Shown here in pieces: positions 1-7,598 of a DNA stretch of 64,000 nucleotides (positions within the stretch are counted from its first letter, which is position 1; each line of letters opens with the position of its first letter). The DNA comes from Desulfolutivibrio sulfoxidireducens (lineage in GTDB: Bacteria > Desulfobacterota > Desulfovibrionia > Desulfovibrionales > Desulfovibrionaceae). The position numbers and the translations under genes are program-made. A model generated the notes under the pieces. The model saw nothing but the letters and a program-made list of their open reading frames with translations, was not told where the DNA came from and made no database searches. Location of the stretch: the NCBI RefSeq assembly GCF_013376475.1, contig NZ_CP045508.1, positions 2,950,001 through 3,014,000 on the forward strand, given 5' to 3'.

Positions 1-25
1 TCCGCTGGATCCAGCCCGTCGACAT
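1..25 (-). CDS. possible start of a gene cut by the window edge
   Basis: An ATG at 25 reads leftwards as MSTGWIQR to the edge of the window. It lies 30 bases beyond the stop of the preceding gene on the same strand, a normal operon spacing. Only eight codons are visible and no clear ribosome binding site precedes them, so this is a guess from position alone. Confidence 0.25.
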
Positions 26-55
26 GGCCTTGAGAGAGAGGAAGGAGAGGCCCGC

Positions 56-406
56 TTAACTCACCTTGTCCAGGAATCGACTGACGGGAGGGGGCTTGCC
101 CCCGGAGGAACGGTAGCCCGAAAGGCGTTCGTTTTCCTTCTTGGCGTGTTTCAGGTCTTTCTTGAGGGTTTCGTGAAGCCGCTTGGCCTCACTGCTCAAC
201 TGTCCCTGGAGGCTTTGCAGACGCATGAGCTTGTCGTGGAGCTGGCTCGCCTTATCCGACTCGCGCATCCGCCACGCCTCCTCCATAAGCTTGCCCCGAT
301 CAAAGGCGAGACGTTCGGCCTCCTCGATGTCGCCCGCCAGGAGACTGGCCAGTTCGCGTTCGCCCACTTCCAGGGCCATATCGATGAAGTTCATGCTTTT
401 TGACAT
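56..406 (-). CDS. small helical protein, FliT/FlgN-like
   Basis: This 116-residue protein is rich in Glu, Lys, Leu and Ala and is predicted mostly helical. It has no signal peptide or membrane segment, so it is cytoplasmic. The pattern ASLLAGDIEEAERLAFDR resembles the second-helix signature (acidic 'GD' then repeated E/R) of FliT/FlgN flagellar export chaperones, but the match is too loose to name it. The start chosen is MSKSMNF at 406; the frame stays open upstream but runs into the previous gene. It starts 4 bases after that gene's stop, so the two are translationally linked. The sigma-54-type promoter at 1085-1099 would serve both. A flagellar role is inferred from that promoter and the fold. 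Confidence 0.7.
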   Translation of the reverse strand: MSKSMNFIDMALEVGERELASLLAGDIEEAERLAFDRGKLMEEAWRMRESDKASQLHDKLMRLQSLQGQLSSEAKRLHETLKKDLKHAKKENERLSGYRSSGGKPPPVSRFLDKVS

Positions 407-410
407 GGCG

Positions 411-1016
411 TTAGACCTTGGCCGTCTCCCTGATTTCTCCGCGCAGATCGTCGACGACCTGCTTCCAGCGGGAAACGGCGGGTATAAATTCGTATTCCAA
501 CAAGTCGGACAAAAGGATCCAATCCTCATTCTCCACGACTTCCAGCATCTCCGAAAAAAGGGTCGAGATCTCCTCGGAGGCGTTGACGAAGGCCGGCTGG
601 TTCTTCCCGCCGTATTCCTGGCGCAGAAGCCCGATCATGCCCATGAAGTCCTGGATGACATCGAGCAGGTCGCGGTAGATCTCCAGGGCCTCGGCGTCCT
701 GGGCCTGCCGGAACAGATCCGACACCCCCCTGGCCCCCAGGTCCATAAGGGTGATCACCTTGTCCAGTTCCTCGGTGATGTTCACGGCCATTTCCGTGGC
801 CGGAACGGTTCGGATCTCCACACTCTCGATCTCCCTGGCCTCGATATCCTCGGCCTGGTGCGGGTAGATCTCGGAGAAGGCCTCCTTGTTCACGAACACG
901 TCGGTCACCACCCGGCCGCCGAGGTTCTCGTCCTCCATGACCTTGAGCAGGAGCTCCTCGAGGTTCTCGAAATTCTGAATGGACATTCCGGTAGTACGCC
1001 CATCGACGACGATCAT
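411..1016 (-). CDS. hypothetical cytoplasmic protein, possible flagellar-operon member
   Basis: A 201-residue acidic, helix-rich protein of unknown function, starting MIVVDGRTTG. The start at 1016 is chosen because a strong Shine-Dalgarno (AGGGAGG) lies about 8 bases upstream. An upstream extension of 28 codons would bypass that site. No signal peptide, membrane segment or known motif is visible. The N-terminal third contains a beta-like stretch (IQNFENLEELLLKVMED); the rest is amphipathic helix. It is followed at once by the FliT-like gene and preceded by a good -24/-12 promoter, so the pair looks like a small sigma-54-dependent operon, which in this lineage often means flagellar genes. Function not established. 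Confidence 0.8.
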   Translation of the reverse strand: MIVVDGRTTGMSIQNFENLEELLLKVMEDENLGGRVVTDVFVNKEAFSEIYPHQAEDIEAREIESVEIRTVPATEMAVNITEELDKVITLMDLGARGVSDLFRQAQDAEALEIYRDLLDVIQDFMGMIGLLRQEYGGKNQPAFVNASEEISTLFSEMLEVVENEDWILLSDLLEYEFIPAVSRWKQVVDDLRGEIRETAKV

Positions 1017-1084
1017 GGTCCGTCCTCCCTCTTCTCTCTGTTGTGGGCCGTTTTTTCCTTGGGGCATCTCTGGATTCGAATAAT

Positions 1085-1099
1085 TCAAGTATCGTGCCA
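1085..1099 (-). promoter_or_regulatory. candidate sigma-54 (-24/-12) promoter
   Basis: On the minus strand the sequence reads TGGCACGATACTTGA. The sigma-54 consensus is TGGCACG-N4-TTGC, so only the last base of the -12 box differs, and the GG to G spacing is correct. It lies about 70 bases upstream of the start at 1016 and just after the stop of the GT9 gene. It would give the two small genes their own transcription unit. Confidence 0.55.
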
Positions 1100-1107
1100 C
1101 CTCCGGA

Positions 1108-2664
1108 TCATGCCTGGCCCACCAGCCTTTTGGCGGCCGCGACGAGCCGGGCGTGGCGCTCGATAAGCTGCAAAAGCCCGGCCATGTCCACCCCCGGGGC
1201 CTGGGAAAGGTGCATCCACAGGTATCCCAGGGCCCGAAACCGGGGGTGTCCGCTCCACAGGGCGTGCACCCGCCGCCAGGTCGCCAGGAATTTGTCCTTC
1301 ATGGCCGGATGCGGCGCGCGGGCCAGGACCTGGGCCTGGCCGGAAAGAAGCTCAAGCAGCGCCCCGCTGTCCTCGAGGACCGCCCGGGCATCCCGGGCCG
1401 CCCCGGCGCTCAGGGAAAGGGGAGCGCCCTGAGGCCGCATGGGCTCGTCGTCAAGGAATTGACGAAAAACCCGGCGCAAAAGGGTCAGCCAGGCCGTCCG
1501 GTCCTCGGCGTCGTGCCCGGTCAGGGAACAAAGCCCCATGAACCCGTCCTCCCCGACAACGGTTTCCCAGGCCCTGGCCCCGGCATAGCCCCCCTTGGGG
1601 AAGCGGCCGTCGTCGAGGAAGGAAAAAAGGGCCTGTTGCGCCGTTTCCGGAGAAATGGCCCGGCGACAGGCCCGATCATGGGGGCAGACCGTGCCGAAGG
1701 CGCAGGGATGACAGTCCAGATCCGGTTCGAGGCTGACGCTTCCCGGACGGTAGGGGCCGGTGTCGAAGGGCTGGGCCGTGGCCAGGAAAAAGGCCAGGAC
1801 AGGGGTGCCGAGTCCCGCGGCCAGGTGCATGGTGCCCGTGTCGTTGGTGACCAGAACCCGGACCCGCGAGACCACGGCGGCAAGCTCTGGCAGGCTGGTG
1901 GCCCCGACCAGATCCACGGCCGGGAAACGGCTTTGGGCCAGATAGCGTCTTGCCAGTCCCCTTTCCCCCCCGGATCCCAAAAGTACCGGGGCCAGGGCGT
2001 ATTTTTCCCACACCGCGTCGCCGAGCCGGGCAAAATGTTCCACGGGCCACCGCCGGCCATCCTCGCTGGCCCCCAATTGGAAGCCCACGAAGCCGCGCGC
2101 CCCGGGAGGGGCCGCCGCGTCCAGAAGGCCTTTCGCGGCCGCCAGTTCCTCGGCGGAGGCCCCGGCAAGGTCGATGACGGCGGGCAATCGGCCAAGTCCG
2201 GCGGCACGCCGGAATAAATCCACGACATTAAAGGGGCTAAGGCCCCTGTTGGCGGCGGATATCTCCAAAAAGGCGGCCCAGGCCGAGGTGTCCCGACGAA
2301 AGCCCTCGCCGTCGATGCAAAATCCCAAGGTCTCCCCGGTCGACAGATGGCGCGCCAGGACCCGGGCGGCCACCGAAGGCGTCACATTGATCACCCGGAC
2401 CGGAGAAAACCGCCTCTTCACCTCCCCCGCAAATTCCCGGAACCGGACCAGGGCCTTTTTCCAGTCCGTATCCACGGCCCGCAAGAGTTCCGCCCCGGGC
2501 AGGGGAAACACCATGTCCACATGGCGCAAAAGCCCGGCCGCGCCTGCGAAGTTTTCCAGGCACACCAAGCCCACCCCCTGCCCGTCCGCCGCCAGTTCCG
2601 CGAAAACCGGCTGGGTCTGGAGCAGATCGCCGAAACGAGTCAGATTGATGACCAGGGTGTTCAT
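1108..2664 (-). CDS. glycosyltransferase family 9 (heptosyltransferase-like)
   Basis: A 518-residue protein whose first 330 residues match GT9 enzymes (ADP-heptose:LPS heptosyltransferase type): N-terminal NTLVINLTRFGDLLQ, the second-domain strand GFVGFQLGASEDGRRWP, and the nucleotide-sugar site VTNDTGTMHLAAGLGTPVLAFF. It is soluble or peripheral on the cytoplasmic face. Usual members are about 350 residues. Here about 180 extra C-terminal residues, mostly helical, match nothing I recognise. The ATG at 2664 is preferred over an in-frame GTG at 2673 because GT9 proteins normally begin directly with this strand; neither has a convincing ribosome binding site. A neighbouring sigma-54 flagellar-type operon makes flagellin glycosylation as plausible as LPS synthesis. 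The acceptor is unknown. Confidence 0.85.
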   Translation of the reverse strand: MNTLVINLTRFGDLLQTQPVFAELAADGQGVGLVCLENFAGAAGLLRHVDMVFPLPGAELLRAVDTDWKKALVRFREFAGEVKRRFSPVRVINVTPSVAARVLARHLSTGETLGFCIDGEGFRRDTSAWAAFLEISAANRGLSPFNVVDLFRRAAGLGRLPAVIDLAGASAEELAAAKGLLDAAAPPGARGFVGFQLGASEDGRRWPVEHFARLGDAVWEKYALAPVLLGSGGERGLARRYLAQSRFPAVDLVGATSLPELAAVVSRVRVLVTNDTGTMHLAAGLGTPVLAFFLATAQPFDTGPYRPGSVSLEPDLDCHPCAFGTVCPHDRACRRAISPETAQQALFSFLDDGRFPKGGYAGARAWETVVGEDGFMGLCSLTGHDAEDRTAWLTLLRRVFRQFLDDEPMRPQGAPLSLSAGAARDARAVLEDSGALLELLSGQAQVLARAPHPAMKDKFLATWRRVHALWSGHPRFRALGYLWMHLSQAPGVDMAGLLQLIERHARLVAAAKRLVGQA

Positions 2665-2921
2665 GATGGCCACAACAAAGCAGGAAACGTGCCCGGCATC
2701 TTTCTTCCGGCCCCCGGCGGTTGTTCGCCAGCCCCAAACATGCTACCCGGTCCGGGAATGAAAAGGTTGTGCGGCACCTGGCCCTTTCTCGCCAGGCCCA
2801 ACGGTCTCACGCTCCAACGCCCCGGAATGCCCCGAGAACACGCGGCATCCCATTGTGCCCGCCCCGCCCGACGCCCTTCCCGGTTTCGCACCGAACCCGC
2901 GCCGCGAAAAGGCCACGCACG

Positions 2922-4175
2922 ATGATCAACCGGGACGTCTTCGACCTGGACGAACGGCTGGCACGGCTTGCCCGCCACGCGCCGGAGCGAGGCCGGGGCG
3001 TCTTCCTCCAGGAGATCGAGGCCATCCGGGGCGGACTTGCCGTCCTTTCCCGACACGCCGCCGAACACCTCCACGCCTGCCGCATCCTCGAGGACGAGGC
3101 GGTCCTTTTGCGCGCCCGGGTGGACAAGCTGGCCGATACCCGGCGCAGACTCCTGGAGCACCTCCGTCGCGACACGGCCAGCTTCCGCAAGTTTCGCGAG
3201 GCCATCAAAATCTCCCGGGGCATGCGCTCCCTGTCCGAACTTCCCGTGATCCTGCCGCGCATCAAGGATGTTCTCGACCTCGCCGACATCGGGCTTGTCC
3301 TTTGCGCCGAGGAGTTCGCGGACTTCCTGCCCGGGGAGATCACCCCCGTCCCCGGGCGGGACCTTGCCCGCCAGGCCCTCGCCCTGTGCCCGAACACGCC
3401 CGCGCGGCCCTTTTTGGGCCCCTCCCGGAGCATGCCCGATCCCTCCTTCCTCCTTGACCGCGCCCAGGCCGGCCATGGCCAGCTTCTTGGCGGTTCCTGC
3501 TTCGCCTGCGGTCTGCGGGACAAATTCCACCGCGACCGGGTCATCGGCGCGGTGGCCTTTTTCGATCCCGATCCCGGCCGCTACACCCCGGACAAGGCCA
3601 CGGACTTCCTCGAGCATTTCTGCGAGATCCTGGCCTCGGATCTCATCAACGTGCGCGATCACGAAAAACTCGACCGGGAAAAGGTGCTCGACGAGTTGAC
3701 CGGCGCGCCCAACCGGGCGTACCTAACTCGCCACGCCCCACGGATGCTTGAGTTTTCCGGCCGCAAGGGGTTCCCGGTGTGCGCGCTTTTCATCGACCTG
3801 GACCGGTTCAAGGCGATAAACGACACCCTGGGCCACGAGGCCGGCGACCGGGTCCTGACGGCGGTGTCCGCGCGCCTGAAGGATGCCATGCGCCGCTACG
3901 ACATCTTCGCGCGCCTTGGCGGCGACGAATTCGTGGCCATCCTGCCGGATACCGACCTGCCCGAGGCCGCCGCCCTGGCCGATCGGATCCGGCGGGCCGT
4001 GGCCGGCCTGGACGTGGCCCGGGCCACCGGCACGCCCACGCCGCTTACGGTCTCGGCCTCCGTGGGGATCGCCCGCCACCAGCCCGGCGAAGGCCTTGAC
4101 GACCTCATCCGCCGGGCCGACGCGGACATGTACACGGTCAAGCGCGGGGAGATTTCCCCCGAAAGCCCGGCGTGA
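2922..4175 (+). CDS. diguanylate cyclase (GGDEF) with an N-terminal GAF/DUF484-like region
   Basis: This protein would make cyclic di-GMP from two GTP. The catalytic loop GGDEF is intact at residues 333-337. The allosteric inhibition site RxxD is at 324-327, exactly five residues before it, so feedback inhibition by product is expected. There is no EAL domain. Residues 1-100 are helical and coiled-coil-like. Residues 100-230 resemble a GAF/DUF484-type sensor containing four or more Cys residues of unknown role. No membrane segment is visible, so it is cytoplasmic. The start at 2922 (MINRDVF) is chosen because the upstream part of the frame is proline/arginine-rich shadow sequence. It is divergent from the GT9 gene and followed 30 bases later by malic enzyme. 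Confidence 0.9.
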   Translation: MINRDVFDLDERLARLARHAPERGRGVFLQEIEAIRGGLAVLSRHAAEHLHACRILEDEAVLLRARVDKLADTRRRLLEHLRRDTASFRKFREAIKISRGMRSLSELPVILPRIKDVLDLADIGLVLCAEEFADFLPGEITPVPGRDLARQALALCPNTPARPFLGPSRSMPDPSFLLDRAQAGHGQLLGGSCFACGLRDKFHRDRVIGAVAFFDPDPGRYTPDKATDFLEHFCEILASDLINVRDHEKLDREKVLDELTGAPNRAYLTRHAPRMLEFSGRKGFPVCALFIDLDRFKAINDTLGHEAGDRVLTAVSARLKDAMRRYDIFARLGGDEFVAILPDTDLPEAAALADRIRRAVAGLDVARATGTPTPLTVSASVGIARHQPGEGLDDLIRRADADMYTVKRGEISPESPA

Positions 4176-4205
4176 CACGCCAAAAAAACGACATTGGAGG
4201 ATTCC

Positions 4206-5525
4206 ATGGCCCTTTTCACCAAGGAAGAAGCCCTTTCCTACCACTCAAGCTTCCCCAAGGGCAAAGTCGAGGTGGTCCCGACCAAGCCCTGCCGCACCCA
4301 GAAACACCTGTCCATGGCCTATACCCCGGGCGTGGCCGAGTCCTGCCGGGCCATCCACGCCGACCCGGACAAGGTCTACGACTACACCAACAAGGCCAAT
4401 CTGGTGGCCGTGGTCTCCAACGGCACCGCCGTCCTGGGCCTGGGCAACATCGGCCCCCTGGCCGGCAAGCCGGTCATGGAAGGCAAGGGCGTGCTCTTTA
4501 AGATCTTCGCCGACGTGGACGTCTACGACCTGAACATCAACCAGCCCGACCCGGACAAGATCATCGAATTCGTCAAGATGCTCGAACCCACCTTCGGAGG
4601 CATCAACCTCGAGGACATCAAGGCCCCGGAATGCTTCTACATCGAGCAGCGGCTGATCGAGGAGATGAACATCCCCGTGTTCCACGACGACCAGCACGGC
4701 ACGGCCATCATCTCCGGCGCCGGCATCCTAAACGCCATGGAGATCTCCGGGAAACACATCGAGGACGTCAAGGTCGTGGTCTCCGGCGCCGGCGCGGCGG
4801 CCATCGCCTGCTGCAGGTTCTACGAGACCCTGGGCGTTACCCGCGCCAACATCTTCATGTACGACTCCAAGGGCCTGATCCACGCCGGGCGCACGGATCT
4901 GCACGAGTCAAAACGCTACTTCGCCCAGAAAAAGGACATCGGCGCCATGGCCGAGGCCTTCAAAGGGGCCGACGTCTTCCTCGGACTGTCCGCCAAGGGC
5001 CTGGTCTCCAAAGACATGGTCAAGTCCATGGGCAAACTGCCCATCCTCTTCGCCATGGCCAACCCCGACCCGGAAATCACCTACAACGACGCCAAGGACG
5101 CCCGCCCCGACTGCATCATGGGCACCGGCCGCTCGGATTTCCCCAACCAGGTCAATAACGTCTCCGGCTTCCCCTTCATCTTCCGGGGCGCCCTCGACGT
5201 GCGCGCCTCAAAGATCAACGAAGCCATGAAAATGGCCGCCGCCAAGGCCCTGGCCGCCCTGGCCAAGGAACCCATCCCCCAGGACATCCTGGATGCCTAC
5301 GGCGTCAAGGAACTCTCCTTCGGCATGGACTACGTCATCCCCAAGGCCCTCGACCACCGCATGCTCGAATGGGAGGCCCCGGCCGTGGCCCAGGCCGCCA
5401 TGGATACCGGCGTGGCCCGCGCCAGCGTGGACATCGCCCAGTATAAGAAAGACCTGCGCACCCGCCTCGACGCCTCCCGCAAACGCATCGAGGCCTTCGC
5501 CGGATCGTATGGGTTGGAATTCTAG
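4206..5525 (+). CDS. malic enzyme (oxaloacetate-decarboxylating malate dehydrogenase)
   Basis: It converts malate to pyruvate and CO2 with reduction of NAD(P) in the cytoplasm. The 439-residue length fits the short bacterial form without the phosphotransacetylase-like C-terminal domain of the long MaeB type. Visible landmarks are the N-terminal MAYTPGVAE, the metal-binding HDDQHGTA around residue 160, and the dinucleotide fold [12 protein letters not shown] near residue 195. Cofactor preference cannot be read safely. The start at 4206 has a GGAGG five bases upstream; a TTG slightly upstream overlaps that site and is rejected. A repeat-type hairpin follows the stop and probably ends the transcript. 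Confidence 0.95.
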   Translation: MALFTKEEALSYHSSFPKGKVEVVPTKPCRTQKHLSMAYTPGVAESCRAIHADPDKVYDYTNKANLVAVVSNGTAVLGLGNIGPLAGKPVMEGKGVLFKIFADVDVYDLNINQPDPDKIIEFVKMLEPTFGGINLEDIKAPECFYIEQRLIEEMNIPVFHDDQHGTAIISGAGILNAMEISGKHIEDVKVVVSGAGAAAIACCRFYETLGVTRANIFMYDSKGLIHAGRTDLHESKRYFAQKKDIGAMAEAFKGADVFLGLSAKGLVSKDMVKSMGKLPILFAMANPDPEITYNDAKDARPDCIMGTGRSDFPNQVNNVSGFPFIFRGALDVRASKINEAMKMAAAKALAALAKEPIPQDILDAYGVKELSFGMDYVIPKALDHRMLEWEAPAVAQAAMDTGVARASVDIAQYKKDLRTRLDASRKRIEAFAGSYGLEF

Positions 5526-5533
5526 TGAAATAT

Positions 5534-5630
5534 CGGGGCTGCCGCCCCGTACCCCGCCCGGGGGGACAACCGTCCCCCCGGACCCCCCGTCCCCCATCCC
5601 CGGCGGCGCTTCGCGCCGCCGGGGATGGGG
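5534..5630 (-). repeat. modular palindromic repeat, probably acting as terminator
   Basis: Three palindromes sit in tandem after the malic-enzyme stop: a GGGGC/GCCCC stem (5534-5549), a G6/C6 stem (about 5558-5580), and a perfect 18-bp stem 5592-5609/5613-5630 with a 3-base loop. Read on the minus strand, the order (variable hairpin, GGGGGGTCCGGGGG, constant hairpin, GGGCGG, GGGGCGGCAGCCCC) matches the copies at 16.9, 33.4 and 61.7 kb. Confidence 0.7.
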
Positions 5631-5653
5631 ATGAGGGGCTCGGGAAGGGAAAT

Positions 5654-7462
5654 ATGAAGCGGAAAAACGAGACGCCCGTAAGGGGATTCCAAAGGGCGAA
5701 GCCCTTTGGCCGCCGGAGGCATTCCCCCCTGCCGCATTTTCGCACGCCATCCGGCGCGCTCGGGGCGGTCTGTGCCGCCTTTTTTTTGGTCCTTCTTCTC
5801 GTCCAGACAGCATGGGCCAGACCCTCCCGGGACGTGGCGGCCGTCCTTTCGGCCATGAGCCTGGAGGAAAAGGTCGGACAACTCTTCACTGTCTATTTCG
5901 AGGGACCGGCGATTTCGGACGACCTGCGGTCCATGATCGCGGACTATCATATCGGCGGCGTGATCTACTACGGCGTTTCCGGAAACGTGGAAAATCCGGC
6001 ACAGGTGGCCGGACTTTCAGGAGAAATCCAGAAAGAGGCGGCGAAAACGCCCCGGGGCGTGGGGCTTTTCGTGTCCGTGGACCAGGAGGGCGGCCCGGTG
6101 GCCAGACTGCGCCGGGGGGTGACGCTTTTTCCGTCGAACATGGCCGTGGCGGCCACCGGGAGGCCGAAAAACGCGCGTATCGCCGCCGAGATCACGGCCA
6201 GGGAGCTTGCGGCCCTGGGCATCAACGTCAATTTCGCCCCTGTGGCCGACGTCAACGTCAACCCGGGCAATCCCATCATCGGCATCCGCTCCTACGGCCA
6301 GGACCCGGCCAAAGTGGGACGGTTCGTGGCCGCCGCCGTGCGCGGATACGCGGCAAACGGCATGCTGTGCACCCCCAAGCACTTTCCCGGCCACGGGGAC
6401 ACGGCTGTGGACTCCCATCTGGGCCTGCCCGTGGTCACCCACGACGCCGAAACCTTCGCCCGGGTGGACCTGCCCCCTTTCAAGGCGGCCATCGCCGCCG
6501 GGGCCCGGGCCGTCATGACCGCCCACGTGGAGCTTCCGGCCGTGGACCCGTCGAACGCCCCGTCCACCCTGTCGCGCCCGGTCCTTATCGGGCTTTTGCG
6601 CCAAAAAATGAGGTTTGACGGCCTCATCGTCACCGACTCCCTGGGCATGGGGGCCCTGGCCGGGACCGTGGGCACGGTGGAGGCCGCGCCCAGGGCCCTG
6701 GCCGCCGGGGCCGACGTGCTCCTTTTCGGCGCGGACAAGGGCCACACCCCGGACCAGCAGCGACAGGCCTACGCCCGGGTGCTGGCCGCCGTGCGCTCGG
6801 GCGAGGTCCCGCCGGCCCGGCTGGACGAGTCCATAGGCCGTATCCTCACGGTCAAAAAGGGCCTGGGCCTCCTTACGGCCAAGGACATCGCGACCCCGGC
6901 CACGGACGCAAGGGTCCTGGCCGCCCGGATCGCCACCCCGGCGCATCTGCGCCAGGCCGAAAAAATCGCCCGGGAGAGCATGACCCTTGTGCGGGACGTA
7001 AAAAAACTGCTGCCCCTGAAAAATACGGATCGCACGCTGGTCATCCGGCCCGCCAAGGGTGCGCCCGACGTGGACGAGCCGGCCATAAAGGCCCTTTCGG
7101 CCTGGCCCGGGACCGAAGTCCTGACCGTCTCCCCGGACCCGGCCCCGGACGAGATCGCACCCGCCGTGGCCCGGGCGCGCCCGGTCCAGGCCGTGGTGCT
7201 GCTTGTTTCCGACGCCGCGAAACGGCCGGGGCAGGCGGAACTGGCGCGGTCCATGCTGGATGCCGCTCCGGACAAAACCGTTCTGGTGGCCTCGGGCGCG
7301 CCCTACGACGCGGCCCTTTTCCCGAAGGCCCCGTGCCTGGCGGCCACCTACGGCGACGTGCCGGTCTCGCTTGCGGCCCTGGGCCAGGCCCTTTTCGGCG
7401 ACATCCCCTTCAAGGGCCGCTGCCCAGTAAACATCGCGCCGCGCGAATCCGCCGTAAAATAA
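5654..7462 (+). CDS. secreted glycoside hydrolase family 3, beta-N-acetylhexosaminidase (NagZ-like)
   Basis: It would remove terminal N-acetylglucosamine-type residues from muropeptides or glycans. The NagZ signature KHFPGHGDTAVDSH begins at residue 242, and the nucleophile Asp of TDSLGM is at 328. The catalytic domain spans about residues 55-400, followed by a shortened GH3 C-terminal domain. Unlike cytoplasmic NagZ (about 340 residues), this protein of 602 residues has an export signal: a hydrophobic stretch ALGAVCAAFFLVLLLVQ ending in AWA. The n-region is unusually long (about 33 residues), and residues 12-25 are encoded by an intergenic-type palindromic repeat. The start at 5654 has AAGGGA just upstream, and no usable downstream start precedes the signal core. 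Confidence 0.88.
   Translation: MKRKNETPVRGFQRAKPFGRRRHSPLPHFRTPSGALGAVCAAFFLVLLLVQTAWARPSRDVAAVLSAMSLEEKVGQLFTVYFEGPAISDDLRSMIADYHIGGVIYYGVSGNVENPAQVAGLSGEIQKEAAKTPRGVGLFVSVDQEGGPVARLRRGVTLFPSNMAVAATGRPKNARIAAEITARELAALGINVNFAPVADVNVNPGNPIIGIRSYGQDPAKVGRFVAAAVRGYAANGMLCTPKHFPGHGDTAVDSHLGLPVVTHDAETFARVDLPPFKAAIAAGARAVMTAHVELPAVDPSNAPSTLSRPVLIGLLRQKMRFDGLIVTDSLGMGALAGTVGTVEAAPRALAAGADVLLFGADKGHTPDQQRQAYARVLAAVRSGEVPPARLDESIGRILTVKKGLGLLTAKDIATPATDARVLAARIATPAHLRQAEKIARESMTLVRDVKKLLPLKNTDRTLVIRPAKGAPDVDEPAIKALSAWPGTEVLTVSPDPAPDEIAPAVARARPVQAVVLLVSDAAKRPGQAELARSMLDAAPDKTVLVASGAPYDAALFPKAPCLAATYGDVPVSLAALGQALFGDIPFKGRCPVNIAPRESAVK
5689..5727 (-). repeat. palindromic repeat copy inside the GH3 coding sequence
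   Basis: On the minus strand the sequence reads GCCTCCGGCGGCC, then the palindrome AAAGGGC-TTC-GCCCTTT, then GGAATCCC. The intergenic copy at 57167-57204 has the same skeleton. Here it encodes residues 12-25 of the GH3 signal region. Confidence 0.7.
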
Positions 7463-7598
7463 TCCGGCCTGCCGCGCCGTTCTTTCGGAGCGCGGCCATG
7501 CATTCCGAGAAAAGCCGCCCGCCTCCCCGTTGTGGGCCACGGGGGAATCCGCTATCGTATGTGAAATGTGAAAAACGCGGCAACGTGAGGAGTCTTCC

